DNA of 64,000 nt, taken from contig NZ_CP047146.1 of assembly GCF_009834125.1 (NCBI RefSeq), positions 2,845,501-2,909,500 of the forward strand, written 5' to 3'. This DNA is from Streptomyces sp. GS7 (lineage in GTDB: Bacteria > Actinomycetota > Actinomycetes > Streptomycetales > Streptomycetaceae). The notes under the pieces were generated by a model. It worked only from the letters and a program-made list of their open reading frames with translations, was not told where the DNA came from and ran no database searches. Shown here piece after piece: positions 54,041 to 62,559 of the stretch. Position 1 is the first letter of the stretch, and each line of letters begins with the position of its first letter. The translations under genes were made by a program, and so were the position numbers.

Positions 54041-54628
54041 ATGACGCTCGCGCAGCCCGAACCGGGCGGGCTCACCCCGGCAGCCGAGAGGTACCCCCGG
54101 CCCGCGACCGCACCGCAGCGCGGTGGACTCGCCACCACCGCCTGCATGGAGACCCTCCAGGTCGGCTACCTGCACGCGATCGCCGCCGCCTCCGGATGCT
54201 CGCTGGCGCAGCCCTTCCCGGACAACGGAATCGACTGGCACGTCAGCCACGGCGCGCCCGGCCACACCGTCGACGACGAGGTGACCATCAAGGTCCAGCT
54301 CAAGTGCACCTACCAGACCGCCCCGCGCCCGCCGGGGCCGACGTTCGCGTTCACGCTCGACAACGACCACCTGAGAAAGCTGGCCCGCACGCCCGTATCG
54401 GTGCACAAGATCCTGGTCGTGATGCTCGTCCCGCGGCAGCCGGAGAACTGGCTCCGGGCCGGGCACGACCACCTCGAACTGCGGCACTGCTGCTACTGGA
54501 TCAATCTCGCCGGCCATCCGGTGACCGGCCGGCGCAGGACCACTGTGCGGATCCCGACCACGCGGATCTTCGACGACCGCGCGCTCTGCGAGATCATGAC
54601 GCGGGTCGGGGCGGGAGGGAGACCCTGA
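54041..54628 (+). CDS. DUF4365 protein, probable PD-(D/E)xK-like nuclease fold
   Basis: 195 residues. The core is METLQVGYLHAIAAASGCSL, DNGIDWHVSHGAPG, VTIKVQLKCTYQT, then KILVVMLVPRQPENWL and LRHCCYWINLAGH. The D...Q-x-K arrangement (GIDWHV ... IKVQLKCT) fits the DUF4365 family, placed among restriction-endonuclease-like folds. Activity is unproven, and some members lack catalysis. The start at ATG 54041 is preceded by GGAAGG. It overlaps the next gene by one base (TGATG). Its role is unknown; nucleases of this type occur in DNA-defence and repair settings. Confidence 0.8.
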   Translation: MTLAQPEPGGLTPAAERYPRPATAPQRGGLATTACMETLQVGYLHAIAAASGCSLAQPFPDNGIDWHVSHGAPGHTVDDEVTIKVQLKCTYQTAPRPPGPTFAFTLDNDHLRKLARTPVSVHKILVVMLVPRQPENWLRAGHDHLELRHCCYWINLAGHPVTGRRRTTVRIPTTRIFDDRALCEIMTRVGAGGRP

Positions 54629-55815
54629 TGTACCGGCCGACCGATGAATACGGCGTGCGGCCTCTGGACGCCGCGCAGCTCGACCCCGCGGTGCTGAGCG
54701 CCCTGCTCGCCCGGCATGGCTGGCGGCGCAGGGGCGGCGCGCTCGGCCACTACGCCCGCTGGACGCCGCCGGGCGAGGTGGCCGGCACCAGCCTGCTGGT
54801 GCCGCACGACCGCCGCTTCCCCGACAGCGCCGAGCTGCTGGCCGAGGCGCTGGCGGCGCTGGAGCGCAGTGCCGCGCCCTCGGCCCGCGAGGTACTGGTG
54901 GGGCTCGCGGTGCCCAGCGACGAGGTCCGTTGGGAGCGCGACATCCCCGACGACGGCTCGGGGACGGCGCACTGGGTGGCGCAGGAGCAGCTGCGCGGCG
55001 CGGCGCGCGCCATGCTGACCGCCGGCGCGCTGGCCACGTACGCCCGGGCCGGCTATTACGGCGCGCGGCACAAGCGGCAGGCCGAGGGGTTCCTGGGCCA
55101 GGTGCTGGTCGGTCCGGCGCCGGCCGGGCGGCGACTGGCCGCGTTCGTCCCCGTGGAGGCCGGCCGCGGAGCGGTGGCCGGCCTCCAGCGGGCGCTGCAC
55201 GCGGCCCGTGACGCCACCGACTACCAGCGGGCGACCGGCGGCATGGAGGCGTTCGACGCGGCCGTGGGACTGGGCGTCTGCCACGAGCTGGCGCAGGCGC
55301 TGATCGCGCTGGTGCGGGACGCGGAGGGGGTGCGGATCACGGTCGAGTGGTCGCCGGCGGCCGGCGCCCCGGCCGGCTGCCCGGCACACCCCGAACCGGT
55401 CGAGTTCTCCCCGGGCGACCTGCCCGCGCTCCAGCAGGCCGCGCGGCGCTATGTCCGAGAGGAGCCGTCGCTGCCGGTGCAGGTGACCGGCGCCGTCGTA
55501 CGGCTGCGCAGGGAGCGGCCGGGCGGTCCGGGCGCGGTGCGGCTGCGGGTGATCAACGGGGCGGACGTGGGGCAGGTACGGGTCGCCCTGGGGGAGGAGG
55601 ACTACCGGATCGCGGCGCATGCGCATCTGGTGGGGCTGCCGATCCGGGTCAGCGGGCGGCTGGAGAGCCGGGGCGGCTTCCGCCGGATCACCGGCGGCCG
55701 GGACGTCACGCCCGTCCAGGTCGACGAGGCCGACCGGGACCGGCTGCTGAAGTCCCTCCAGGAGAACTTCGACACCTTCGAGGAGGCGTGCGGCGGTCCG
55801 CCGGCCGACGGGTGA
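54628..55815 (+). CDS. Unrecognised 395-residue partner of DUF4365
   Basis: I do not recognise a family. The first ~60 residues ([30 protein letters not shown]) resemble a short alpha-beta module. The middle is helical, with [29 protein letters not shown] and [20 protein letters not shown]. The C-terminal ~110 residues are beta-rich ([43 protein letters not shown]) and look like an OB-type barrel. It is translationally coupled to the DUF4365 gene by TGATG. Possible roles include a nucleic-acid-binding or regulatory partner of the nuclease-like protein; this is inference. Confidence 0.75.
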   Translation: MYRPTDEYGVRPLDAAQLDPAVLSALLARHGWRRRGGALGHYARWTPPGEVAGTSLLVPHDRRFPDSAELLAEALAALERSAAPSAREVLVGLAVPSDEVRWERDIPDDGSGTAHWVAQEQLRGAARAMLTAGALATYARAGYYGARHKRQAEGFLGQVLVGPAPAGRRLAAFVPVEAGRGAVAGLQRALHAARDATDYQRATGGMEAFDAAVGLGVCHELAQALIALVRDAEGVRITVEWSPAAGAPAGCPAHPEPVEFSPGDLPALQQAARRYVREEPSLPVQVTGAVVRLRRERPGGPGAVRLRVINGADVGQVRVALGEEDYRIAAHAHLVGLPIRVSGRLESRGGFRRITGGRDVTPVQVDEADRDRLLKSLQENFDTFEEACGGPPADG

Positions 55816-55918
55816 ACGGGCGCCGGGGAAACCGTTTCGCGGTGCGGTCCACCGGCTCGGTACGATTCGTGGGCGCAGCAATCGCTGCCGCGAGAGAGAC
55901 ATGAGTCAGGAGAGACCG

Positions 55919-57895
55919 GTGTCAGACGTCCGTGTGACCGTCCAACGCGATTCCGAGCGGGAAGAACGCGTGGTGACCACGGGCACTACGGCCGCCGACC
56001 TCTTCCAGGAGCGCAGCGTCGTCGCCGCGCGGGTGGCCGGCGAGCTCAAGGACCTGGCGTATGAACTCGCCGAGGGCGATGTGGTCGAGGCCGTCGAGAT
56101 CACCTCCGAGGACGGTCTCAACATCCTGCGGCACTCCACCGCGCACGTGATGGCGCAGGCCGTGCAGGAGCTCTTCCCCGAGGCCAAGCTCGGCATCGGC
56201 CCGCCCATCAAGGACGGCTTCTACTACGACTTCGACGTCGAGACCCCCTTCCACCCGGACGATCTCAAGCGCATCGAGAAGAAGATGCAGGAGATCCAGA
56301 AGCGCGGGCAGAAGTTCGCGCGCCGGGCGGTCAGCGACGAGGCCGCGCGCGAGGAGCTGGCCGACGAGCCGTACAAGCTCGAACTGATCGGGCTCAAGGG
56401 CTCCGCCGCGGACGCCGCCGAGGGCGCCTCCGCCGAGGTCGGCGCCGGCCAGCTGACCATCTACGACAACCTGGACGCCAAGAGCGGCGAGCTCTGCTGG
56501 AAGGACCTCTGCCGCGGTCCGCACCTGCCCAGCACCCGCGCCATCCCCGCGTTCAAGCTGATGCGCTCGGCCGCCGCGTACTGGCGGGGCAGCGAGAAGA
56601 ACAAGCAGCTGCAGCGGATCTACGGCACCGCGTGGCCGACCAAGGACGAGCTCAAGGCGTACCTGGAGTTCCTCGCCGAGGCCGAGAAGCGCGACCACCG
56701 CAAGCTCGGCGCCGAGCTGGACCTGTTCTCCTTCCCGGAGGAGCTGGGCCCCGGTCTCGCCGTCTTCCACCCCAAGGGCGGCGTCGTCCGCAAGGTGATG
56801 GAGGACTACTCCCGCAGGCGGCACGAGGTCTCCGGCTACGAGTTCGTGAACACCCCGCACCTCTCGAAGGAGCGCCTCTTCGAGATCTCCGGGCATCTGC
56901 CGCACTACGGCGACTCGATGTTCCCGGCCATCGAGTTCGACGAGCAGCACTACCGCCTCAAGGCGATGAACTGCCCGATGCACAACCTGATCTTCAAGTC
57001 CCGTGGCCGTTCCTACCGTGAACTGCCCCTGCGCCTCTTCGAGTTCGGCACGGTCTACCGCTACGAGAAGTCCGGCGTCGTGCACGGCCTGACCCGCTCG
57101 CGCGGCTTCACCCAGGACGACTCGCACATCTACTGCACCAAGGAGCAGATGCCGCAGGAGCTCGACACGCTCCTGACCTTCGTGCTCGATCTGCTGCGCG
57201 ACTACGGCCTGACCGAGTTCGAGCTGGAGCTGTCCACCCGCGACGACTCGGACAAGTTCATCGGCTCGGACGAGGACTGGGAGGAGGCCACCGAGGCGCT
57301 GCGCCAGGCGGCCGAGAAGCAGGGCCTGCCGCTGGTCCCCGACCCGGGCGGCGCCGCGTACTACGGGCCGAAGATCTCCGTGCAGGCCAAGGACGCGATC
57401 GGCCGGTCCTGGCAGATGTCGACCCTCCAGGTCGACTTCAACCAGCCGAAGCGGTTCGGTCTGGAGTACACGGCGGCCGACGGCTCCAAGCAGCAGCCGG
57501 TCATGCTGCACCGCGCGCTGTTCGGTTCGATCGAGCGGTTCTTCGGCGTGCTCCTGGAGCACTACGCGGGCGCCTTCCCGGCCTGGCTGGCGCCGGTGCA
57601 GGCCACCTGCATCCCGATCGGCGACGCCCACGTCCCGTACCTGGAGGAGTTCGCCGCCGAGGCGAAGGCCAAGGGGCTGCGGGTCGAGGTGGACTCCTCC
57701 TCGGACCGGATGCAGAAGAAGATCAGGAACGCGCAGAAGGCCAAGGTGCCGTTCATGATCCTGGCCGGTGACGAGGACCTGGCCGCCGGGGCGGTGTCGT
57801 TCCGCTACCGCGACGGGTCACAGGAGAACGGCATCCCCAAGGACGAGGCGCTGGCCAAGCTCCTGGACGTGGTGGAGCGCCGCGTCCAGGTGTGA
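55919..57895 (+). CDS. thrS: Threonyl-tRNA synthetase
   Basis: A 658-residue class II synthetase. An N-terminal TGS domain (~1-65), the second additional domain with [16 protein letters not shown], class II motif 1, then [13 protein letters not shown] (zinc Cys), [21 protein letters not shown] (motif 2), [21 protein letters not shown] (motif 3), and an anticodon-binding C-terminal domain ([14 protein letters not shown]). GTG 55919 is chosen because AGGAGAG precedes it and homologues start MSDVRV; the ATG at 55901 has no good ribosome site. TACGAT at 55861-55866 is a likely -10. No T-box leader is visible. A strong hairpin follows. Confidence 0.98.
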   Translation: MSDVRVTVQRDSEREERVVTTGTTAADLFQERSVVAARVAGELKDLAYELAEGDVVEAVEITSEDGLNILRHSTAHVMAQAVQELFPEAKLGIGPPIKDGFYYDFDVETPFHPDDLKRIEKKMQEIQKRGQKFARRAVSDEAAREELADEPYKLELIGLKGSAADAAEGASAEVGAGQLTIYDNLDAKSGELCWKDLCRGPHLPSTRAIPAFKLMRSAAAYWRGSEKNKQLQRIYGTAWPTKDELKAYLEFLAEAEKRDHRKLGAELDLFSFPEELGPGLAVFHPKGGVVRKVMEDYSRRRHEVSGYEFVNTPHLSKERLFEISGHLPHYGDSMFPAIEFDEQHYRLKAMNCPMHNLIFKSRGRSYRELPLRLFEFGTVYRYEKSGVVHGLTRSRGFTQDDSHIYCTKEQMPQELDTLLTFVLDLLRDYGLTEFELELSTRDDSDKFIGSDEDWEEATEALRQAAEKQGLPLVPDPGGAAYYGPKISVQAKDAIGRSWQMSTLQVDFNQPKRFGLEYTAADGSKQQPVMLHRALFGSIERFFGVLLEHYAGAFPAWLAPVQATCIPIGDAHVPYLEEFAAEAKAKGLRVEVDSSSDRMQKKIRNAQKAKVPFMILAGDEDLAAGAVSFRYRDGSQENGIPKDEALAKLLDVVERRVQV

Positions 57896-57910
57896 CGCAG
57901 CGGTCTTCAC

Positions 57911-57940
57911 GAGGGGCGGTCCCGGTCGGGACCGCCCCTC
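57911..57940 (+). terminator. Terminator after thrS
   Basis: GAGGGGCGGTCCC (57911-57923), loop GGTC, GGGACCGCCCCTC (57928-57940): a perfect 13-bp stem. It lies only 28 bp before the next start codon. Confidence 0.85.
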
Positions 57941-57968
57941 GCCGCTTCCCCCGTGGCCGCAGGAGAAT

Positions 57969-58526
57969 ATGCTTCCCAACATGACGAGTGAGCCGGAGCA
58001 GCAGATCGGAGTCGGGACGCAGGACGCCTTTCAGCGCCTGTGGACGCCCCACCGGATGGCGTACATCCAGGGGGAGAACAAGCCGAGCGGCCCCGGGGCC
58101 GACGACGGCTGTCCGTTCTGCGCGATTCCTGCGAAGTCGGACGAGGACGGGCTCGTGGTCGCGCGCGGCGAGCGGGTCTACGCGGTGCTGAACCTGTATC
58201 CGTACAACGGCGGGCACCTCATGGTCGTCCCGTTCCGGCACGTCGCCGACTACACCGAGCTGGACGGCGCCGAGACCGCGGAGCTGGCCGAGTTCACCAA
58301 GCGGGCGATGACCGCGCTGCGCACGGCGTCCGGGGCGCACGGTTTCAACATCGGCATGAACCAGGGGGCGGTCGCGGGCGCCGGGATCGCGGCCCACCTG
58401 CACCAGCACGTCGTCCCCCGCTGGGGAGGAGACACCAACTTCATGCCGGTGGTCGGGCACACCAAGGTGCTGCCCCAACTCCTCGCCGACACCCGCGCGA
58501 TGCTCGCCGCGGCCTGGCCGGCGTAG
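57969..58526 (+). CDS. HIT-family hydrolase (Ap4A phosphorylase-like)
   Basis: 185 residues. An N-terminal CPFC zinc pair sits in DDGCPFCAIP. The HIT motif is AHLHQHVVPRW (H-x-H-x-H), with the second His being the nucleophile. It probably hydrolyses dinucleoside polyphosphates or nucleotide conjugates. The start is uncertain: ATG 57969 lies only 3 bp after AGGAG, and ATG 57981 (MTSEPEQQIG) lies 15 bp after it. The adjacency to thrS is conserved in many actinobacteria. Confidence 0.92.
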   Translation: MLPNMTSEPEQQIGVGTQDAFQRLWTPHRMAYIQGENKPSGPGADDGCPFCAIPAKSDEDGLVVARGERVYAVLNLYPYNGGHLMVVPFRHVADYTELDGAETAELAEFTKRAMTALRTASGAHGFNIGMNQGAVAGAGIAAHLHQHVVPRWGGDTNFMPVVGHTKVLPQLLADTRAMLAAAWPA

Positions 58527-58615
58527 GCGCCGTGCGCGCCGGGTGAACGAGGCGACACGCACCCGGATGAATCCTATAGATCGCCCCGATTGGGAAAATT
58601 TGCCTCTCTAATGGG

Positions 58616-59425
58616 GTGGTGACTTCCCTAGATCGTCGCTCCGTGCTGCGCGCGGCCGCCTCCGCCGCGGCCGCCGGTGCGCTCGCGTCGGGCTGTGACC
58701 CGCACCGGGGGACGGACACCTCGTCGTCCGCCCCCCGGTCCTCCGCCGGACCGGGCCCCTCAGGAGCGGTCCGGTCCGGATCCGCCCGGGTACCCGCCGC
58801 CCGGCCGCCGACCCGCGCGCCGGGCCGGCCCGTGGAGATCGAGAACGGGCCGCGGGACGGCCGCGCCGTGGCCCTGACCTTTCACGGCAGAGGCGACCCC
58901 AAGCTGGCGAACGCGCTGCTGGGCGAGGCCGAACGGGCCGGCGCCAAGGTCACCGTGCTGGCCGTCGGCGACTGGCTCGACGAGCAGCCCGCGATGGCCC
59001 GCCGGATTCTGGACGGCGGCCATGAGCTGGGCAACCACACGATGCACCACCGCGCGATCTGCGCGCTGCCGGAGGCCGCCGCCTACGCCGAGATCAGCCA
59101 GTGCGCCGACCGGCTGCGCAAGCTCACCGGCACCATCGGCAGCTGGTTCCGCCCCTCGCAGACCCAGCGGGCCACCCAGCAGGTGATCCGGCTGGCCCGC
59201 ACGGTGGGCTATCCGCACGTCCTGTCGTACGACCTGGACTCCCTCGACGCGAACGACCCCGGTGCCGCGGCGGTCCGGCGCACGGTCCTGGACGGCGTGC
59301 GGCCGGGCTCGATCGTCAGTCTCCATCTCGGGCACGCCGGCACGGTGGCCGCGCTGCCCCCGATCCTCGACGGCCTCCGCCGGCGCGGTCTGCGCGCGGT
59401 GACGACAACGGAGCTAGTGACCTGA
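58616..59425 (+). CDS. Polysaccharide-deacetylase-like lipoprotein with altered catalytic motif
   Basis: 269 residues. A TAT-like start (SLDRRSVLRAAASAAAAGAL) ends in an ASGC lipobox, followed by a Pro/Ser-rich linker. The NodB fold is recognisable: VALTFHGRGDPKLANALL replaces the usual TFDDGP first motif, GNHTMHHRAIC keeps the H-x3-H metal pair, and SWFRPSQTQ is the R-containing motif 3. The catalytic Asp of motif 1 is absent, so normal deacetylation is doubtful. Tandem GTG codons (58616, 58619) make the exact start unclear. It overlaps the next gene by TGATG. Confidence 0.85.
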   Translation: MVTSLDRRSVLRAAASAAAAGALASGCDPHRGTDTSSSAPRSSAGPGPSGAVRSGSARVPAARPPTRAPGRPVEIENGPRDGRAVALTFHGRGDPKLANALLGEAERAGAKVTVLAVGDWLDEQPAMARRILDGGHELGNHTMHHRAICALPEAAAYAEISQCADRLRKLTGTIGSWFRPSQTQRATQQVIRLARTVGYPHVLSYDLDSLDANDPGAAAVRRTVLDGVRPGSIVSLHLGHAGTVAALPPILDGLRRRGLRAVTTTELVT

Positions 59426-60639
59426 TGGCTGACCGGAACCGTATCCCCGTCCGCACGACCGGCTCCCCGGCGGCCCGCCCCGTGCGCCGGGCCGCCCTGC
59501 TCGCCGTGGCCTGCGCGCTGCTGGCGGCGGGCTGTGGCAGCGGCGGGGAGGGGTCCGCCGGCAACACCCCGCGGTCCGGCGGGCAGGCGCCACGCCAGGC
59601 CGTCCAGCAGGGGCTGCCGGGGATGCCGCCGCCGCTGGACGCGCGCGACCTGTACGCGGCGGACCGGCCCAACCGACTGGCACCGCAGGTCAAGGACTTC
59701 CCGTCGCGGGTGTACGTGCCCAACACCGGCTCGGACACGGTCAGCGTGATCGATCCGAAGACGTACAAGGTCATCGAGACGATCCCGGTGGGGGTGCAGC
59801 CGCAGCACGTGGTGCCGTCCTGGGACATGAAGACGCTGTGGGTCAACAACGACCGGGGTCACGACCTGACCCCGATCGACCCGGCGACCGGCAAGGCCGG
59901 CAAGCCGGTGAAGGTCCACGACCCGTACAACCTGTACTTCACGCCCGACGGGAAGTACGCGGTCGTGATGGCCTCGATGGACAAGCAGCTGGTCTTCCGG
60001 GACCCGCACACCATGAAGGTCCGCAAGGCCCTCCCGGTCAGCTGCGCGGGCGTCAACCACGCCGACTTCTCGCCGGACGGCAAGTACTTCATCGTCTCCT
60101 GCGAGTTCTCCGGTGAGCTGCTCAAGGTCGACACCGCGAAGATGGAGGTGGTCGGCCAGCAGAAGCTGCCGTTCGAGGGGGCGATGCCGCAGGACGTGAA
60201 GATCTCGCCGGACGGCAGGACCTGGTACGTCGCCGACATGATGGCCGACGGCGTCTGGGTCCTGAACGGCGACACGTTCGGCCGCCCGAAGCTGCTGCCG
60301 ACCGGCAAGGGGACGCACGGCCTCTACGTCAGCCGGGACTCGCGCTCCATGTACATCTCCAACCGGGGTGAGGGGTCCATCTCGCTGCTGGACTTCAGGA
60401 CCGGCGAGCTGGTCGACAAGTGGCACATCCGCGGCGGCGGCAGCCCGGACATGGGCGGCGTCTCGGCGGACGGCAACGTGCTGTGGCTGTCCGGGCGTTA
60501 CAACTCCGAGGTGTACGCGCTCGACACCCACACCGGGAAGACCCTGGCGAAGATCAAGGTGGGGCTGGGGCCGCACGGACTGGCGGTGTACCCGCAGCCG
60601 GGGCGGTACTCGCTCGGGCACACCGGGATCTTCCGCTAG
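59425..60639 (+). CDS. Beta-propeller (YVTN-repeat) lipoprotein
   Basis: 404 residues. The signal ends in an LLAAGCGSG lipobox, followed by a Gly/Pro-rich linker. From ~90 there is a seven-bladed-type propeller: SRVYVPNTGSDTVSVIDPKT, KVIETIPVGVQPQHV, FTPDGKYAVVMASMDKQLVF, FSPDGKYFIVSCEFSGELLK and LWLSGRYNSEVYALDT. Such proteins act as surface scaffolds or sugar- and peptide-binding sensors. Its start overlaps the stop of the deacetylase-like gene (TGATG), so the two lipoproteins are probably made in a fixed ratio and work together at the envelope. Confidence 0.88.
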   Translation: MADRNRIPVRTTGSPAARPVRRAALLAVACALLAAGCGSGGEGSAGNTPRSGGQAPRQAVQQGLPGMPPPLDARDLYAADRPNRLAPQVKDFPSRVYVPNTGSDTVSVIDPKTYKVIETIPVGVQPQHVVPSWDMKTLWVNNDRGHDLTPIDPATGKAGKPVKVHDPYNLYFTPDGKYAVVMASMDKQLVFRDPHTMKVRKALPVSCAGVNHADFSPDGKYFIVSCEFSGELLKVDTAKMEVVGQQKLPFEGAMPQDVKISPDGRTWYVADMMADGVWVLNGDTFGRPKLLPTGKGTHGLYVSRDSRSMYISNRGEGSISLLDFRTGELVDKWHIRGGGSPDMGGVSADGNVLWLSGRYNSEVYALDTHTGKTLAKIKVGLGPHGLAVYPQPGRYSLGHTGIFR

Positions 60640-60715
60640 GCGGGGGCCGAACGCCGGACGGGCGGGCGCGGCGGTGAACCGCCGTGCCCGCCCGTCCGTG
60701 CGGGGCGCTGCGCCG

Positions 60716-62374
60716 CTAGGCGTTGTACTCGTCGGCCTTCTTCGGTTCGACGCTCTGGACCATGCCGCTCAGGACCAGCGAGCGGTTGTCGAAGCGCTCG
60801 GTGTCGACGCCGTTCTCCCTGAGGACGCTCATGGCCGCGGCGTGCACCGTCCGCAGGACCGGGGTCGCGGCACGCAGCGCGTCGTCCGCCATGAAGCGGT
60901 GCCGCCAGGGCTTGTCGGCCCAGACGTGGCGCAGGCCGAACGGCTCGGGAAGGGTGAGCTTGCCGCCGAGGAAGTCCAGGACGGGCGGGAACCACGTCAA
61001 CGGGGCGCGGGCGGCGAGCCGGACCACCTCGAGCGGCTCGATCAGCGGCAGCGTCTGGGTCTTGGTCTCCCAGAACCGGACGACCTTGGCGACGTCCTTG
61101 GTCTTGGGCTCCGGCTTGCTGGTGAAGAGCGAGTTGACCGGGCCGAGGGCGTGCCCGCTGACCTCGATGCGCAGCGTCTCGTGCAGCACGGTGACGGTGA
61201 TCATGAGCGTGAGCACCAGCTGGCCGTCCCACAGGACGAACTGGACGCCGAGGTAGTGGCGGTTGCCGGCGCCGAACTGCTGCTCGTTGCAGATCCGCTC
61301 GATCTCGTGGCCGCGGACCTCGTACCCCTCGACGTGGCTGCCCTCCGGGCGGGCGACCGCCCCGGCCTTCTCGCCCACGGGGACGACGATCCAGTGGCGC
61401 ACGGAGGGCGGCTGCTGGAAGCCGCCGGTGTGCAGCGGGCTGCGCTCCAGGAGGCGCAGCCGGTCGTGGATCGCGCGGATGACGTCCCAGCTGCGGAAGG
61501 GGTGGATCTCGGTACCCTCCTCGGCCGGCCGGAGCTCCTCGGCGAGCTGCCAGCTGCCCCAGCGGGTACCCATGCCGAGTATGCCCTTGGGGCCGGCGTA
61601 GAAGACGACGTTGCTGCGCTGCTCGGCGGAGACTTTGGCGAGATTGTGCCGGAGGGTCTCGGCGGAGGTGTGGTTCGGGTCCTGCGGCACCGCCTCGGGG
61701 ATCTTGGCGGCGACGCCGCCGCCTTCGAGCAGCCCCTTCCACGCCTCCCGCATGTCCACCGCGGTCTTCTCGCAGATCTGCTTGGCCCACCACCAGCCGA
61801 CCACGGGGGCGACGATCATGCCGCGGGCGTACAGCGGCCAGAAGCCGGTGAACGGCAGCTTGACCATGAAGAAGAGGGCGGCGCCGGCGAGCAGGGCCAG
61901 CAAGGCGCCGCCGAGGAGCGAGATGCCGTTGCCCTCGCCGTCCTTGGAGAACATCTTGCGGAGCTGGAAGGCTCCCAGCCACAGCAGCACACCGGGCAGG
62001 AAGAGCAGGCCGAACAGCACCATCAGGAGCGTCAGCCGGGTGTCGCGCTGCTTGCGGACGCGGGTGGCCGAGAGGCAGTGCTCGACGATGGTCTGCGGCT
62101 CCGTCCCGAAGGACTGGATGAGCGCCTTGCGCCCGCCGCCGAGCATCCGGACCTGGACGGCGCGGGAGAACGCCTCGCCGAGGTTCGGCGCGAACAGGGA
62201 GAGCTTGGGCTTCTTGATGCCGGAGGCGCCGGAGTCGGAGTCGGCCTTGGAGATGTCGGCGAGAGGGCTGTCCCGGTAGGCGGCCGAGGCCAGTGCCTGG
62301 GTCGCCGCCGTCTGGCCGGCGCCGCCCGAGATCGGCACCTGCGCCCCCGGACTGAAGTCATAGCCGTCGGCCAC
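60716..62374 (-). CDS. Integral membrane protein of unknown family
   Basis: About 552 residues. A polar N-terminus (FSPGAQVPISGGAGQTAATQ) leads to a predicted membrane region around residues 120-210: TRLTLLMVLFGLLFLPGVLL, then GNGISLLGGALLALLAGAALF. The long C-terminal part has no membrane segments and reads like a soluble domain (PQDPNHTSAETLRHNLAKVS, HPFRSWDVIRAIHDRL, FVLWDGQLVLTLMITVTVLH). I recognise no domain. GTG 62374 after GAGGGGGGC is preferred to the ATG at 62398, which lacks a ribosome site. It is followed (on the minus strand) by a spacer before the propeller gene's end. Confidence 0.75.
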   Translation of the reverse strand: MADGYDFSPGAQVPISGGAGQTAATQALASAAYRDSPLADISKADSDSGASGIKKPKLSLFAPNLGEAFSRAVQVRMLGGGRKALIQSFGTEPQTIVEHCLSATRVRKQRDTRLTLLMVLFGLLFLPGVLLWLGAFQLRKMFSKDGEGNGISLLGGALLALLAGAALFFMVKLPFTGFWPLYARGMIVAPVVGWWWAKQICEKTAVDMREAWKGLLEGGGVAAKIPEAVPQDPNHTSAETLRHNLAKVSAEQRSNVVFYAGPKGILGMGTRWGSWQLAEELRPAEEGTEIHPFRSWDVIRAIHDRLRLLERSPLHTGGFQQPPSVRHWIVVPVGEKAGAVARPEGSHVEGYEVRGHEIERICNEQQFGAGNRHYLGVQFVLWDGQLVLTLMITVTVLHETLRIEVSGHALGPVNSLFTSKPEPKTKDVAKVVRFWETKTQTLPLIEPLEVVRLAARAPLTWFPPVLDFLGGKLTLPEPFGLRHVWADKPWRHRFMADDALRAATPVLRTVHAAAMSVLRENGVDTERFDNRSLVLSGMVQSVEPKKADEYNA

Positions 62375-62559
62375 TACCGCCCCCCTCACCGCGCGCATCC
62401 GTGATGCGGCTCTCTACCCGACTACCGCTGACGGCACACCTGCCGAGCCGCGGACCGCACGCCCCGTCGCGGAACGCGGCGCTCTACGGCGGAGTCCCAG
62501 CGTACAGCCGCCGTCCAGCCCAGGGGGGTGGCGCCGGACGGCGACTGATTGACCGTTAA

